A stretch of 64,000 nucleotides of DNA from Cryptomeria japonica (GCF_030272615.1 NC_081414.1:520251185-520315184); one strand, 5' to 3'. Counted from the first letter of the stretch, positions 36,168 to 50,892 are shown. Notes: generated by a model not told the origin, from the sequence alone. Numbers and translations: made by a program.

Positions 36168-39100
36168 AGGCATGAACTTCCTCCTAGAGTTCATCAAAGA
36201 GGTGGGGGTACTCTGATCTCATACATGTTGCATCCTCCCATGAAGCCGTAACCTCATCATAACAATCCCAATGGACCCTAACCTGGTCCAGCTCTCGACC
36301 TCGATGGGCAAGCATACAGCATGCCAAAATTTGAATGGGCTCCAAAGCTAGATGCCCATCTGACTCCACCTGCAAGGCATCCCAATCTAAAATATGAGAC
36401 TCATCATAGATTTACTTTCTTAAAACTGATACATGAAACACATCGTGGATGCATGACAGGCTAGGTGCCAATGCTAAACAGTAGGCAACTGGGCCTATCC
36501 TCTCAAGAATCTCAAAAGGTCCTTCAAGGCGAGGTGTCAGCTTAGAACCCTTTCCGTAACAGATTGGACTCTTATGAGGTCGCACTCTCAAGAAGACTCT
36601 ATCTCCAACCATGTAGCTACGATCTATCCCCTTTGCATCAGCATATTTCTTTTGTCTATCCTGAGCCTCTCTAAGATGCTACCTAATCAAATCCACCTGC
36701 TGTTCCATATCCTGAACTATCTCAGGACCAATAGCAACTTTGTCCTCGATGTGACCCCAACTCAAAGGTGTCCTGCAAGGCCTGTCGTATAATGCCTGAT
36801 AGGATGGCATCCCCAAAGAAGTGTGATGCCCATTGTTATAGGAAAACTCCACTAATGGAAGATACTCTTCCCGCCTAGTCCGATGATCCATGAGATACAT
36901 GCGAAGCATATCCTCTAACACCTGACTAACCCTCTTTGTCTGACCATCTATTTCTGAGTGATAGGCTGTACTAAAATTGAGCTTAGTGCCCATAGCTGCC
37001 TGTAATGACTTCCAAAAGGAAGAAGTGAAAAGGGAGTCCCTGTTAGAAATAATCTTGTGGAGGACACCATGAAGTCTAATAATGTCTCGCAAGAACACCT
37101 GTGCTACTGTTGGTGCTATGAAGGTAGTCCTAACTAGTGAAATGTCGGCCGCTTTGGTCAACTTGTCAACTGTAACCAAGATAGGATCATGGCGATGAGA
37201 AGACATAGGAAGACCAATGATGAAATCCATGGATATAGTATTGCACTTCCACTCTTGTATAGTATGAGAATAGAGCAATCCCCCTAGATGGCGGTGCTCC
37301 ACCTTTACTCTCTGACACTCGAGGCATCGAGCTACTATCTCAGAAATGACCTACCACATTCCTAGCCAGTGATATAACTACCTCAAGTCAGTATGCAACT
37401 TTTTAACTCCAAGATGCACTGCATAAGCAGATCTATGAGCCTCTATGACAATGAACTCTCACAATCCCCCAGAGGAAGGTACATAAATGCACCCTCTGTG
37501 GCATAATAGTCCATCGGACTCCAAAGAATAATCCTCATATTTCCCCTCTAGAGTAACCTAAGATCATATTACCTGACAAAATTCTGCATACTATCCATCC
37601 TCTCTCAAATGTTGTAGTATACGGTCTCTCAAATCCGTGCCCATATATATGGTGTAAACCTCGTGACGTCTCCTACTCAAAGCATCTACAACTACGTTTT
37701 CCTTTCCTTTGATGTAGTGAACGTCAAAATCATATTCACACAAGAACTTCATCCATCTCCTCTGATGTGCATTAAGGTTCCACTGAGTGAAAATGTACTG
37801 AAGACTCTGATGATCTAAATGCAGCTTGAAGTGATGACCTAAAAGGAAGTGTCTCCACCTCACAAGTGCAAGCACTACTACTGCAAGCTCAAGGTCATGA
37901 GTAGGATAATTAGGTTCATGAGTCTTAAGTTTCCTAGACTCGAAAGCTATAGCCCTACCATCCTACATAAGAACTACTCCTAAACCCTCTAGTGAAGCAT
38001 CTGTACAAACCATGAAGTCAGCTGAGGGATTTGGTACAACAAGGATAGGAGCTCTAGTAAGTGCCTTCTTGAGTTCCTGAAAGGCCTTCTCGCACTTCTC
38101 TATCCACTCAAATTTCTTCCCTTTATGCTGAAGAGAAGTAATAGGATGTGCAACTTTGGAGAATCCCACGACAAAACATTGGTAATATCCTACTAAGCCC
38201 ATGAAGCTGCTGACCTCTATCACACTAGTTGGCACAGGCCTATCCATAATAGCCCTAATGTTTGATGGGTCATCTGAGATCCCATCACTGGAAATAACGT
38301 GCCCAAGGTACTTCACCTCTGATAAAAAGAAAGCACACTTTGACAAACTGCCAAACAACTGGTTATCCCGCAAACACTGCAATACCTGTTTCAGGTGCTC
38401 CTCATGCTCCTTCTCATTCTGAGAATATATCAATATATCATCGAGGAACACAATTACAAAATGGTCCAGAAATGTATGGAATACCCCATTCATGAGGCTC
38501 ATAAAAATAGCTGGGGCATTCATAATATCGAATGGAACTATGGTGAAATCATAGTGACCATATCTAGTGTGAAATGCAGTCTTGTGGATATCATTCTCCA
38601 CTATTCTTAGTTGATGGTATCCTGACTTCAGATTAATTTTGGAAAAGACTTTGGCACCCTAAAGTTGGTCGAATAAATCATCAGTTCTAGGTAAACGATA
38701 TCAGTTCTTGATGGTTACTTTATTTAGCTGGAGATTATCCATACATAATCAGATAGATCCATCCTTCTTCTTAATGAAGATGACAGGTGCACCCCAAGGG
38801 GATACACTAGGACAAATATGACCCTTCTCAAGGAGTTCCTCAAGCTATATTTTGAGTTTATAAAGCTCATTTATGGTCATCCTATAAGGTGCTCTAGAAA
38901 TTGGCTCGGCTCCTAGTACAAGGTCTATATGAAAGTCAATCTCTCTATGGGGCAGCATTCCAAGTAACTCTAAAGGAAACACATCTGAATATTCCTTAAG
39001 GATAGGATGGTCATCAAGTGATGTTTCATTTTCTTCCTCTTCTCCTCTATCACTGATAGTAATACAAAAAAGCTGACATCCCTTTCGCATGCTCCGCTTA

Positions 39101-40922
39101 AGCTGCATAGCGGAGATCATATGAAAAGACACGGGTCTCTGAATCCTAGTGATAACTATGGGCGAACCATGATCATCCTCACACTCGATCTTTTTTAGGC
39201 AACAATCCATCTTGGCTCTATGCCAATCCATGCCAAGTATGATACCGTAAGATCCAAGTGGTGTCACTCTAAGGTCTACTAAAGTGTTGGTCTTGCCAAT
39301 CTATAGCTGACATGCCCTAACCTCTGATTCCACTAACACTCTAGCCCTAAAGCTAATTCCACTTCGCAACTAACACCCTGTCTAGTTGCCACTAGCCCGC
39401 AACGCTCCACAACCAATGGAGATATAAAGGAGTCAGTAGCTCCTGAATCAAAAAAAATAGATGCATTGTTACCTTTGATCATACCTGGAGACTCAATGAC
39501 TGTAGCCTGATGCTCACCCTGGTGGTTGTCAACCGCTACGAATACTCTATGGGACCTGCCCATATCACCAACTATCAGCTCTGAAGCGGCCATCCGCTGA
39601 TTCCCTGCCATCTGACCTTGAGGGCAATCCCTAGCCATATTCCCCATGGCTCCACATGTAAAGCAAGCACCTCGTGCCTAAAACTGGTCGCCCTGAGGCC
39701 TAGAGAAAGCCTAACCTCCTATCCTACTAGATCCACTATACCCACCCCTAGAGGACTGCTGAGTTCTCATCGGAAGTGTGTCCGACACCTGCGCTCTCTG
39801 ATCACGTCTCTGTCCCTGGCTCTACCACTACTTGGGCTTGGTGCCCTCCTGATACTATGGAGGCTTCTGCCTCTTGTTCTGTGGTGTCTATTGCAGAGGA
39901 GGAGGTTTGGAGAACCCCTATGAGTTTTCGTTGTTTCCCTTCCAATGTGGTTTCTGGAATCCATAATTCTGAGGTGTGGGATTTCGATTCTGAAACCAAT
40001 CCCTATTATCCTATGGACTGACTTGAATTTCCTCGGCTATCAGTGCCTTCTCCACGGCAACCTGAAGGCTCTCTAGAGTGGACATCCTAACTGACCTAGC
40101 TATATCGACATTTAACCCTCTAATGAAGTAGTTTACAAGAAGTTTCTCATCCTTTAGATAATCTACATAAGGCAACAACTCAAAGAATTTGCTCTCATAT
40201 TGGGTTATTGATAAGCCCTTTTGTTGGAGGTCATGGAATTTGTCTATACGATGCTGTCTAAAATGTTTTGATAGGTATCTCTATTGGAACCTTTCTGTGA
40301 AAATCTCCCAAGTGAGACTATCAGGAACTAATCCGCATTTGTACTCTTCCTGTCTCCACCAAGTGGAGGTCTACTCTCTCAATAGATGGACTGCGACATG
40401 TGCTTTTAGGTTGCTCTCATAAGAACACAACACAAAGCACCTCTCAAGACTCAAAAGCCATGCCTCAGCCTCTACCTCATCGGTAGAACCTCCAAAAGAT
40501 GGTGGCTGGAGGTGCATGACCTCCTTGATAAGATCCCCTAGATCCCGACGAGCTCTCTCAAAATAAACTAGTTCCACCACTGGAGGTGGTCCTGGTATGT
40601 GCACAGACTCTCCCTCATTTCCACCCTGACTGTCTACAAGAATAGGAGTTGGGCTCCTGCTTCGTTCTCTATAAACTAATCTATGACTCCTGGAGTTCTC
40701 ATTTCTAACTTGAGGGTCCTCTGCAGGAATCCTTTCCTGAACTATGCTAATTAGATTCTATATTGCTTCTAAGAGGTTTCGGTTACGTTCACTTGGCTGT
40801 TCGAGAGGTGCTCCTGGGTTCTCTTCTGGAACTGATTCCTCCCTCGCTACCTCTTCATATGCTATGCACACACGCCTAGGACCCCTTCCGCATTTGCAAG
40901 CTTGTCGCGTCGTCGGAGGCAT
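36166..40922 (-). pseudogene. CHR internal 2: gag-pol polyprotein with chromodomain-like end
   Basis: Starts at ATG 40922 (MPPTTRQAC). Gag is best read at 40371-40604 (LVYFERARRDLGDLIKEV, AEAWLLSLERCF). The zinc knuckle is CFTCGAMGNMARDC, with Asn replacing the metal-binding His. Protease keeps FFDSGATDSF (39333-39647). A one-base deletion between 39333 and 39267 shifts the frame. Reverse transcriptase with FLDDILIYS is in 37963-38601, RNase H spans into 37591-37875, integrase is 36679-37302, its C-terminus (GPFEILERIGPVAYCL) is 36412-36612, and the chromodomain-like end 36184-36375 contains RGRELDQVRVHWD and ASWEDA. The integrase third acidic position is K (GQTKRVSQ). In-frame stops include 40758, 38845 and 36679. 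Confidence 0.9.
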
Positions 40923-41073
40923 CCTAAGAGGAAAATAAAGTAAAATAAATAACTAATTTCTTTTAGAATAATATTAACTCAATTAAATTTAAATGTCTTA
41001 TAAAATCAATTTAACAAAAATAATTTAAATAATCTGAAGTGAAATGTAAGTGGAGTAAGGTTCCTAGTGTGGA

Positions 41074-41091
41074 AACCTTGCTCTGATACCA
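41074..41091 (-). promoter_or_regulatory. CHR internal 2: primer binding site
   Basis: The minus strand reads TGGTATCAGAGCAAGGTT, three bases from LTR3. The first 12 bases match the complement of the initiator-Met tRNA 3' end perfectly. It is the best-preserved primer site of the array. Confidence 0.92.
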
Positions 41092-41094
41092 AAA

Positions 41095-44000
41095 TGTCAT
41101 GCCCAAAATTTAGGGCAAGAACGGGATATTTTTTTTTTTAAAACATAACTCTTAAAAGCATTAAATCGACAAATATAAAATGCTACAACATGTTTTGTCT
41201 TAACTATAGTTGGATTAGCTTTATCTACTAGCTTCTTTTGTGGAATCCCAATTGAAGGGTTTTAATGTCTACTCGAATTTAATAAGACAATTAGTTTAGA
41301 TAATTAATTTACGCGGGCAATAATAATCATGGATGGCTTTTAAATGAAATTTTTTTTTGAACGCTAGTTAAATTTATTCTCCTAGCACCCCTTTAGTCCA
41401 TAATTAACATTTACTAAAGTTAATCCAATTTAATCCAAACTTAAGATGTGCTCAAATTAGTTTAACTAAGATATAATTAAGCCCATGGCGAAAATATGTC
41501 CCATAGGTTTTAAATTTCAAAACCTATATCCAAGAAGACAATTAAATTACTATTTATTGAAATACCCTTAGACTGATTAAATAAATACTATTTGCCCACT
41601 TGATTTTATTTATAAAAAAAACTATATTAAATATATATTTAATCCTATAGGCCTGCATCTTGTTTTTTTAAACTTCAACTTTCTAATTCTTATTTACATA
41701 TATGTGTATGTAAATAATTATAACTATATATAAAAACACATATATTGAAATATATAATTTTATATCAATATAATGCTTTCTTTCCAATTTTATTAATAAC
41801 ATCCCATGCAAACCCCAATTAAAAATTTGTATTATAAAATCTTCCTAAGATTATGACTCTTTTATTAATTCAAATCTTGTTACCCTAACCCTACTCGAGC
41901 TAGGGTTTATACTATTATTATTTTATTTTTATTAACTCCCATTTTTTTTTTTCCACAAGGCCGAATCTTGCATCCCCGGGCTAGGCAGCCATGGCGGAGG
42001 AGGAAGGTAGTTTGAAGTGGGGGGGAGGCGGCATGACCGATGCCTTCCACTGTGCAATACACAGTGACCTCGGCCCCACCGACCACTATGCATTGCACAA
42101 TGGGAGGTGCCCCTGTCGACTGTGCCTTGTAGAGTGGGAGGCGTCGCTTACCACTGTGCAATGCATAGTGGGGAGGCACTGCCGACCCCTGTGCAAAGCA
42201 CAGTGGGTTCGGCCGAGATTTTATAGCTCCTCGCTTTGTTTTATTTTTGTAGTTTATTCAATATTTTTTTTTTAAATTTATATTTATATTATATAATATA
42301 TATATAAATATAAATATATATATTTACATAATGGATGTATACAATGCATAATGTTTTGGCCAATTTACTTTGCAAATATAGATTTTAGATATATATATTT
42401 TTTTTTGAAACCCTTAGATTAATTTAAATACTCAGATTTTTATCACTGTTTATTAACATAGGCATGAATATGATTTTGCTAAAATTTGAGATAGAAAAAA
42501 AAACTATATAACTATAGGTTTATCTCCTACAATTAAATAATGGCAGACTTCAATAAATTTATACCGCCTTATATAAATATTGTTTTTTTTTTTTTTAAAT
42601 AGATAGCCTATTTAACTTTAGATTTACTTTCTACACAAAAGTAATTAATAGAATTTATTGAACTTAAATCAACTATCTATTTATTCTAGATTTCTATTTC
42701 TGTAACTAAGTAAATTCCAAAAAACAATAAATTTAATAGCAACTTAATAAATCTAGAATTTATTAAATTAAAACTATAGAATTAGAAAAAAAAGATACTT
42801 TAGATTTTATTTCTGCAATTCATTATGAAACTTTATTTTCTACAACTATAATTATCTAGAATCCATAAACTTAGATCATGCAATTGGGAAGAATAAATTG
42901 CAATATTCTCATTCATAGCAACACACATACAATCATTGAATCCTTTCTTTATTCCCTGGATTTATTTCACAAGCATATAGGAATAAAATAAATAGGTCAC
43001 TCGAATGAGGACATTTTAAATTAGAAAATTACATATTTCCAAATGGATTCTGCAACAAATAACTCCATCAAACTTCCACTTGTCCTAATCCCTTTCTTTC
43101 AACAACCTACAAATAAGATCAAGGATAAGACAATGGAGTGCTCACCTCCCAGCCTAGGCTAACTAGTAGCCACCCCAGAGCTCGGAGAACCAAGCCCTAG
43201 ATGGGAAACAAACATGCAAACACAAAGGGATAGAATGCACACAAATTCAAACACACTCCCATCCTGGCTACACTGCACCACACCTTGGTGATGACCTTTT
43301 TAAGGGTTGTAGTGGACCAATTACCCTGAGGAGAACTGCAAGTATGAAAAAGAACATGTACCCACCTCATTGCAAACCATATACATCAAGTATAGAAACC
43401 CCTTAAATTCTTATGCCCCCCAAGGCATTCATGCCTTATTTCCCTCCTTATGACCCCCATCGCACAAACAAGCCATGCAGCAAGGGTCACACAAAATCCC
43501 TTGTGATCGCTCTCATAATGAGAGTCTCTCACTCGAGGGCTGTCACTGCTACCACCCACAAGATCCTCCTCTCTCCCAAGAGTAAGAGGTCTTGATGACT
43601 CCCAAACACACATACAATACATAACACAAAATACAAAATGAAGTTTCCAAATGAACATGCAAAGAAGGAAATCTCTTACACCAACATTACTTTCAAACAC
43701 ATACAAACAGAAAGCCATTTTAAGAAGAATGCAACCAACCTTAATCTGCCCAAAGGTAGGTTAGTTTTGTTGAGGATGAGCAGCCCAATTCCATGGTTCT
43801 TCTCCTTCTACCCTTAGCCAAAATTCTCTATTCAAAATCTAGTCTATTCTTTTCAAAATTTCTCTTGTCTCCAAAAATGGAGAGTGGGTGATTACCCACA
43901 AATTTTCTAATTCTTGCTTAAGAAGCCCATTGTGAGAGTTCTCACAAGTTTCTAAAAACTAAAGAGGAAGGTAAGATAGAATGGGAAAGGGAACTCTCAT

Positions 44001-45042
44001 TCGAAAAGGAAAGGTTACAACTAGATTCAAATCTTCTGATTTCAATTTTCGCACAACTTAGAAAAGTCAATTTTTAGGGTGTCTAAAAGGTCACTTGGGA
44101 GTAGAAAATTGCCTTAAATTACCCCTAACCCTTAGGTATACCTTATGGGCTTTAGGAAACCCTATTAAAGTACCCCTAAGTGTCCATTTAACCGTTTTTA
44201 AATCCCTCTGAAGTTTATTTTCGAGTCAAACCTATGTTGACCATCCCAAAGGTTCTTTACCCAAGGCATTTATGACATCACGTTACCCTAATTGAAAAAA
44301 GATATAGTTAAACACTTTCCCACCAAGAGACAAATTTAAAAATTCAAACTTAAATCCACACATGTGTCAAGTGACACAAAGAAAACACTTTTACAAATTA
44401 ATACATGAAATCGTCCCCTGTGGATTTTACATAAATCAGTTTAATAACACTTAACACACATGCATCATTTACTGTTATGAATAAAATACAACACAAATGG
44501 GGTGTTGTCTCTCCAAATAGACAAACCCTGGCTTATGAAAATACATAAGTCTAGGTTTGGTTCTTCATAATATTTCCATGGTCACATGGATAACTTCCTG
44601 CACATCTCAATTTACACATTAGTAACTTTCAAATATCCACATATAATATAATTCATAGGAATAATAATACACATCATCACTTGCATACAGTTTACATTTG
44701 AATAATTTAAATACATATTTTATCCATGTGATTTCACATAAGCAATTCATCTTAATTCTCATAATGTTGATCCACACTTAAACATACATCATAATTCTAT
44801 TATCATAGTAAAGTCCTACAAATTCAATAATGACATTTATCACTGCAAATTCATCTTATTCAAAAATCATGTAGTGTTCTATCTCATAAAACATATAAAT
44901 AAATCATCGATATATAGTAATATTATCCAAATCATGAAATCATATAAGTTCTAAATCCAAAATGCATAAAAATAAGTATCTGTAATAGTCTCAATATAAA
45001 AAACCACTGAAATGTTAGACTGAGTCGAGGTGGGGCCTCACA
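41095..45042 (-). repeat. CHR LTR3
   Basis: A 3,948-base LTR, TGTCATGCCC to CCTCACA, shared by internals 2 and 3. Relative to LTR2 it has lost roughly 35 bases near 42668 and about 190 bases near 42988. The AT-rich tract near 42280 is shorter. Confidence 0.93.
42047..42207. repeat. CHR LTR3 hairpin minisatellite, five units
   Basis: Five units of the hairpin repeat, the middle one rearranged (CTGTGCCTTGTAGAGTGGG). Same location in the LTR as in LTR2 and LTR4 but a different copy number. Confidence 0.85.
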
Positions 45043-48000
45043 CCCTCCCCCTCGAGGCATGAACTTCCTCCTTGATTTCATCAAAGAGGTGGTGGTACTC
45101 TGATCTCATACGTGTTGCATCCTCCCATGAAGCCGTAACCTGATCATAACAATCCCACTAGACCCTAACCTAGTCCAGCTCTTGACCTTGAAGGGCCAGC
45201 ATCTGCCATGCCAAAATGAGAATGGGCTCCAAAGCTAGCTGCCCGTCGGAGTCCACCTCCAACGCATCCCAATCTAAAATATGAGACTCATCATAGATTT
45301 ACTTTCTTAAAACTGATACATGAAACACATCGTGGATGCATCACAAGCTAGGTGGCAAAGCTAAATGGTAGGCAACTGGTCCTATCCTCTCAAGAATCTC
45401 AAAAGGTCCTAGAAAGTGAGGTGTGAGCTTAGAACCCTTTCCGTAATAGATTGGACTCTTATGTGGTTGCACTCTCAAGAAGACTCTATCTCTAACCAAG
45501 TAGCTACGATCTATCCTCTTTGCATCAGCATATTTCTTCTGTTTATCCTGAGCCTCTCTAAGATGCTACCTAATCAAATCCACCTGCTGTTCCATATCCT
45601 GAACTATCTCTAGACCAATAGCAACTTTGTCCTCGATGCAATCCCAACTCAAAGGTGTCCTGCAAGGCCTGTCGTATAATATCTGATAGGGTGGCATCCC
45701 CAAAGAAGTGTGATGCCCATTGTTATAGGCAAACTCCACTAAGGGAAGATACTCTTCCGACCTAGTTTGATGATCCATGACATACATGTAGAGCATATCC
45801 TCTAACACCTGATCAACCCTCTCTATCTGACCATCTATTTTTGGGTGATAGGCTATACTAAAATTAAGCTTAGTGCCCATTGCTGTCTGTAATGACTTCC
45901 AAAAGGAAGAAGTGAAAAGGGAGTCCCTGTTAGAAATAATCTTGCGAGGGACACCTTGAAGTCTAACAATGTCTCGCAAGAACACATGTGCTACTACTGG
46001 TGTTGTGAAGGTAGTCCTAACTGGCAAAAAGTGGGCCACTTTGGTCAACTTATCAACTATCACCAAGATAGCATCATGGCAACGAGAAGACATAGGAAGA
46101 CCAACAATGAAATCCATCGATATAGTATCCCACTTCCACTCTGGTATAGCATGAGACTAGAGAAACCCCTATGGATGGCGGTGCTCAACCTTTACTCTCT
46201 GACACTCGAGGCATCGAGCTACTATCTCAGCAATGAGTTGCCAGATTCCTGGCCAATAATATAACTACCTCAAGTCAGCATGCAACTTTTTAACTTTGTG
46301 ATGCACTACATAAGAAGCTCTATGAGCCTCTGTGACAATGAACTCTCACAATCCCCTGGAGGAAGGTACCTAAATGCACCCTTTGTGGCGTAATAGTCCA
46401 TTGGACTCCAAAGAATAATCCTCATATTTCCCCTCTAGAGTAACCTGAGATCGTATTACCTGAGAAACTTCTACATACCATCCATCCTCTGGCAAATGTT
46501 GTAGTATACGGTCTCTCAAATCTGTGCCCATAGATATGGTGTAAACCTCATGATGTCTCCTACTCAAAGCATCTGCAACTACATTTTCCTTTCCTTTGAT
46601 GTAGTGAACGTCAAAATCATATTCACATAAGAACTCCATCCATCTCCTCTGACGTGCATTAAGGTTCGGCTGAGTGAAAATGTATTGATGACCTAAAAGG
46701 AAGTGTCTCCACCTCACAAGTGCATGCACTATTGCTGTGAGCTCAAGGTCATGAGTAGGATAATTAAGTTCATGAGTCTTAAGTTTCCTAGACTCGAAAG
46801 CTATAGCCCTACCATCCTGCATAAGAACTGCTCCTAAACCCTCTAGTGAAGCATATGTACAAACCATGAAGTCAGCTAAGAGATCTGGTACAACAAGGAT
46901 AGGAGTGCTAGTAAGTGCCTTCTTAAGTTCCTGAAAGGCCTTCTCACACTTCTCTGTCCACTCAAATTTCTTCCCTTTACGTTGAAGAGAAGTAATAGGA
47001 TGTGCGACTCTAGAGAATCCCTCAACAAAACGTCAGTAATATCATGCTAAGCCCATGAAGCTCCTGACCTCTATCACACTAGTTGGCACTAGCCAATCCA
47101 TAATAGCCCTAATCTTTGATGGGTCATCTGAGATCCCATCACCTGAAATAACGAGCCCAAGGTACTTGACCTCTGATCGAAAGAAAGCACACTTTGACAA
47201 ACTGCCAAACAACTGGTTATCCCACAAACACTGCAATACCTATTTTAGGTGCTCCTCATGCTCCTTCTCATTCAGAGAATATATCAATATATCATCGAGG
47301 AACACAATTACAAAATGGTCCAGAAATGTACAGAATACCCCATTCATGAGGCTCATAAAAATAGATGGGGAATTCGTAAGACCAAATGGAACTACGGTGA
47401 GCTCATAGTAACCATATCTAGTGTGAAATGCAGTCTTGTGGATACCACTCTCCACTATTCTCAGCTGATGGTATCCTGACTTCAGATCAATTTTTGAAAA
47501 GACTTTGGCACCCTGAAGTTGGTCGAATAAATCATCAATTCTAGGCAAAGGATATTGGTTCTTGATGGTTACTTTATTTAGCTATCGATTATCCATACAT
47601 AATCAGAGAGATCCATCCTTCTTCTTAACGAAGATGACTGGTGCACCCCAAGGGGATATGCTAGGATGAATATGACCCTTCTCAAGGAGTTCCTCAAGCT
47701 ATATTTTGAGTTCATTAAGCTCATTTGTTGTCATCTTATAAGGTGCTCTAGAAACTAGCTCAGCTCCATGTACAAGGTCTATATGAATGTCAATCTCTCT
47801 ATGGGGTAGCATTCCAGGTAACTCTGAAGGAAACACATCTAAATATCCCTTAAGGATAGGATGGTCATCAAGCGATGTTTCATTTTCTTCCTCTTCTCCT
47901 TTTTCACTGATAGTAATAGCAAAAAGCTGACATCCCTTTTGCATGCTCCACTTAAGCTGCATAGCAGAGATCATACGAAGAGACACGGGTCTCTGAATCT

Positions 48001-49775
48001 CGGTGATAACTATGGGCGAACCATGATCATCCTCACACTTGATCTTTTTCAAGCGGCAAACCATCTTGGCTCTGTGGGCATAAAGCCAATCCATGCCAAG
48101 TACGATACTGTAAGATCCAAGTGGTGTCACTCTAAGGTCTACTAAAGTGGTGGTCTTGCCAATCTATAGCTGACATGCCCTAACCTCTGATTCCACTAAC
48201 ACTCTAGCCCCTGAAGCTAATTCCACTTCCCAACTGACACCCTGTCTAGTTTCCACTAGCCCGCAATGCTCCACAACCAATGGAAATATAAAGGAGTCAG
48301 TAGCTCCTGAATCAAACAAAATAGATACATTGTTACCTTTGATCATACCTGTAGACTCAATAACCATGGCTTGATGCTCAGCCTGGCAGTTGTCAACCAC
48401 TATGAATATTCTATTGGACCTCCCCATATCACCAACTATTGGCTCTGAAGCGGCCATCCATTAATTCCCTGCCATCTGACCCTGAGGGAAATCCCTCACC
48501 ATATGCCCTATGGCTCCACATGTAAAGCAAGCACCCCATGCTTGAAACTAGGTGCCCTGAGGCCTAGAGAAAGCCTGACCTCCTGTCCTATTGGATCTGC
48601 TGTACCCACCCCTAGAGGACTATTGAGTCCTCGAAGGACGTGTGTATGGAACCTACGCTCTCTGATCACGTCTCTATCCCTCGTTTTGCCACTTCTTGAG
48701 CTTGGTACCCTCTTGATACTGTGGAGGCTTCTATCTTTGGTTTTGTGGTGTTTGTTGCGGAGGAGGAGGTTTGGAGAACCCCTGTGAGTTTCAGTTGTTT
48801 CCCTTCCAATGTGGTTTCTAGAATCCATAAGTCTGAGGTGTGGGATTTTGGTTCTAAAACCGATCCCTATTGTCCTATGGTTTGACCTGAATTTCGTCGG
48901 CTATCAGTCCCTTCTCCATAGCAACCCGAAGGCTCTCTGGAGCGAACATCCTAACTGACCTAGCTATACTGGCATTTAACACTCTGATGAAGAGGTTTAC
49001 AAGAAGTTTCTCATCCTTTAGATAATCTACATAAGGCAATAGCTCAAAGAATTTTCTCTCGTATTGGGTTATTGATAAGCCCTTTTGTTGGAGGTCATGA
49101 AATTCATCTATATGACGCTGTCTGAAATGTTCTGATAGGTATCTCTCCTATAACCTTTCTATGAAAATCTCCCAAGTGAGAGTATCAGGAAGTAATCTAC
49201 ATTTGTACTCTTCCTATCTCCACCAAGTGGAGGCTGACCCTCTCAACAGATGGATTGTGACAGGTGCTTTTAGGTTGCTCTCATAAGAAGACAATGCAAA
49301 GCACCTCTCAAGACTCAAAAGCCATGCCTAAGCCTCTACCCCGTCAGTAGAACCTCCAAAAGATAGTGGTTGGAGGTGCATGAACTCTGTGATAAGATCC
49401 CCTAGATCCCGATGAGCTCTCTCAAAATAAACTGGTTCCACCACTGGAGGTGGTCCTGGTATGTGCACAGACTCTCCCTCATTTCCACCCTGACTCTCTA
49501 CAGGAATAGGAGCTAGGCTCCTGCTTCATTCTCTATAAACTGATCTATGACTACCAGAGTCCTAATTTCTAACCTGAGGGTACTCTGCTGTAATCCTTTC
49601 CTGAACTATGCCAATTAGATTCTATATTACTTCTAAGAGGTTTCAGTTAGGTTCATTTGGTTGTTCAAGGGGTGCTCCTAGGTTCTCTTTCCTCCCTCGC
49701 TACCTCTTCGCATGCTATGCGCACACGCCTAGGACCCCTTCTGCACTTTCAAGCTTGTCGCGTCGTCGGAGGTAT
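45038..49775 (-). pseudogene. CHR internal 3: gag-pol polyprotein, RNase H deletion
   Basis: The start codon is lost: bases equivalent to ATG read ATA at 49773-49775. The zinc knuckle has lost its last Cys (CFTCGAIGHMVRDF). Protease has LFDSGATDSF (48164-48457). Reverse transcriptase blocks lie at 47699-48130, 47240-47548 (FLDDILIYS) and 47042-47236. RNase H (46370-46867) lacks about 39 bases near 46687 covering the HFKLHLDHQSL region of copy 2. Integrase (45566-46117) is the only copy with the third acidic residue (GQIERVDQ). The usual TAG before the polypurine tract is TCG, so the frame runs on to a TGA at 45038 inside the LTR. In-frame stops include 49622, 47699, 47240 and 45566. Confidence 0.9.
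45043..45054 (-). promoter_or_regulatory. CHR internal 3: polypurine tract
   Basis: The minus strand reads CGAGGGGGAGGG before TGTGAGGCC, equivalent to the tracts at 27035 and 36156. Confidence 0.86.
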
Positions 49776-49926
49776 CCTAAGAGGAAAATAAAGTAAAATA
49801 AATAACTAATTTCTTTTAGAATAATATTAACTCAATTAAATTTAAATGTCTTATAAAATCAATTTAACAAAAATGATTTAAATAATCTAAAGTGAAATGT
49901 AAGTGGAGTAAGGTTCCTAGTGTGGA

Positions 49927-49944
49927 AACCTTACTCTCATACCA
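49927..49944 (-). promoter_or_regulatory. CHR internal 3: primer binding site (mutated)
   Basis: The minus strand reads TGGTATGAGAGTAAGGTT: two changes relative to the copy at 41074, one of them a C-to-T-type change. Confidence 0.85.
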
Positions 49945-50892
49945 AAATGTCATGCCCAAAATTTAGGGCACGAACGGGCTTTTTTTTTTTTAAAACATAA
50001 CTTTTAAAAGCATTAAATTGACAAATATAAAAAGCTACAACATGTTTTGTCTTAACTATAGTTGGATTAGCTTTATCTACTAGCTCCTTTTGCGGAATCC
50101 TAATTGAAGGGTTTTAATGTTTACTCAAATTTAATAAGACAATTAGTTTAGATAATTAATTTACATAGGCAATATTAATCATGGATGGCTTTTAAATGAT
50201 TTTTTTTTTTGAACGCTAGTTAAATTTATTCTCCTAGCACCCCTTTAGTCCATAATTAAAATTTACTAAAGTTAATCCAATTTAATCCAAACTTAAGATG
50301 TGCTCAAATTAGTTTAACTAAGATATAATTAAGCCCATGGCGAAAATACGTCCCATAGGTTTTAAATTTCAAAACCTATATCCAAGAAGACAATTAAATT
50401 ACTATTTATTGAAAAACACTTAGACTGATTAAATAAATACTATTTGCCCACTTGATTTTATTTATAAAAAAAACTATATTAAATATATATTTAATCCTAT
50501 AGGCCTACATCTTTTTTTTTTAAACTTCAACTTTCTAATTCTTATTTACATATATGTGTATGTAAATAATTATAATTATATATAAAAACACATATATTGA
50601 AATATATAATTTTAAACCAATATAATGCTTTCTTTCCAATTTTATTAAGAACATCCCATGCAAACCCTAATTAAAAATTTGCATAATAAAACCTTCCTAA
50701 GATTATGACTCTTTTATTAATTCAAATCTCGTTACCCTAACCCTACTCGGGCTAGGGTTTATACTATTTTTTTTTTTTTTATTAACTCCCTTTTTTTTCC
50801 ACAGGGTCGAATCGAGCATCCTCGGGCTAGGCGGCCATGGCAGAGGAGGAAGGCAGTTTGAAGTGGGGGGGAGCGGGTGTGACCGATGCCTT

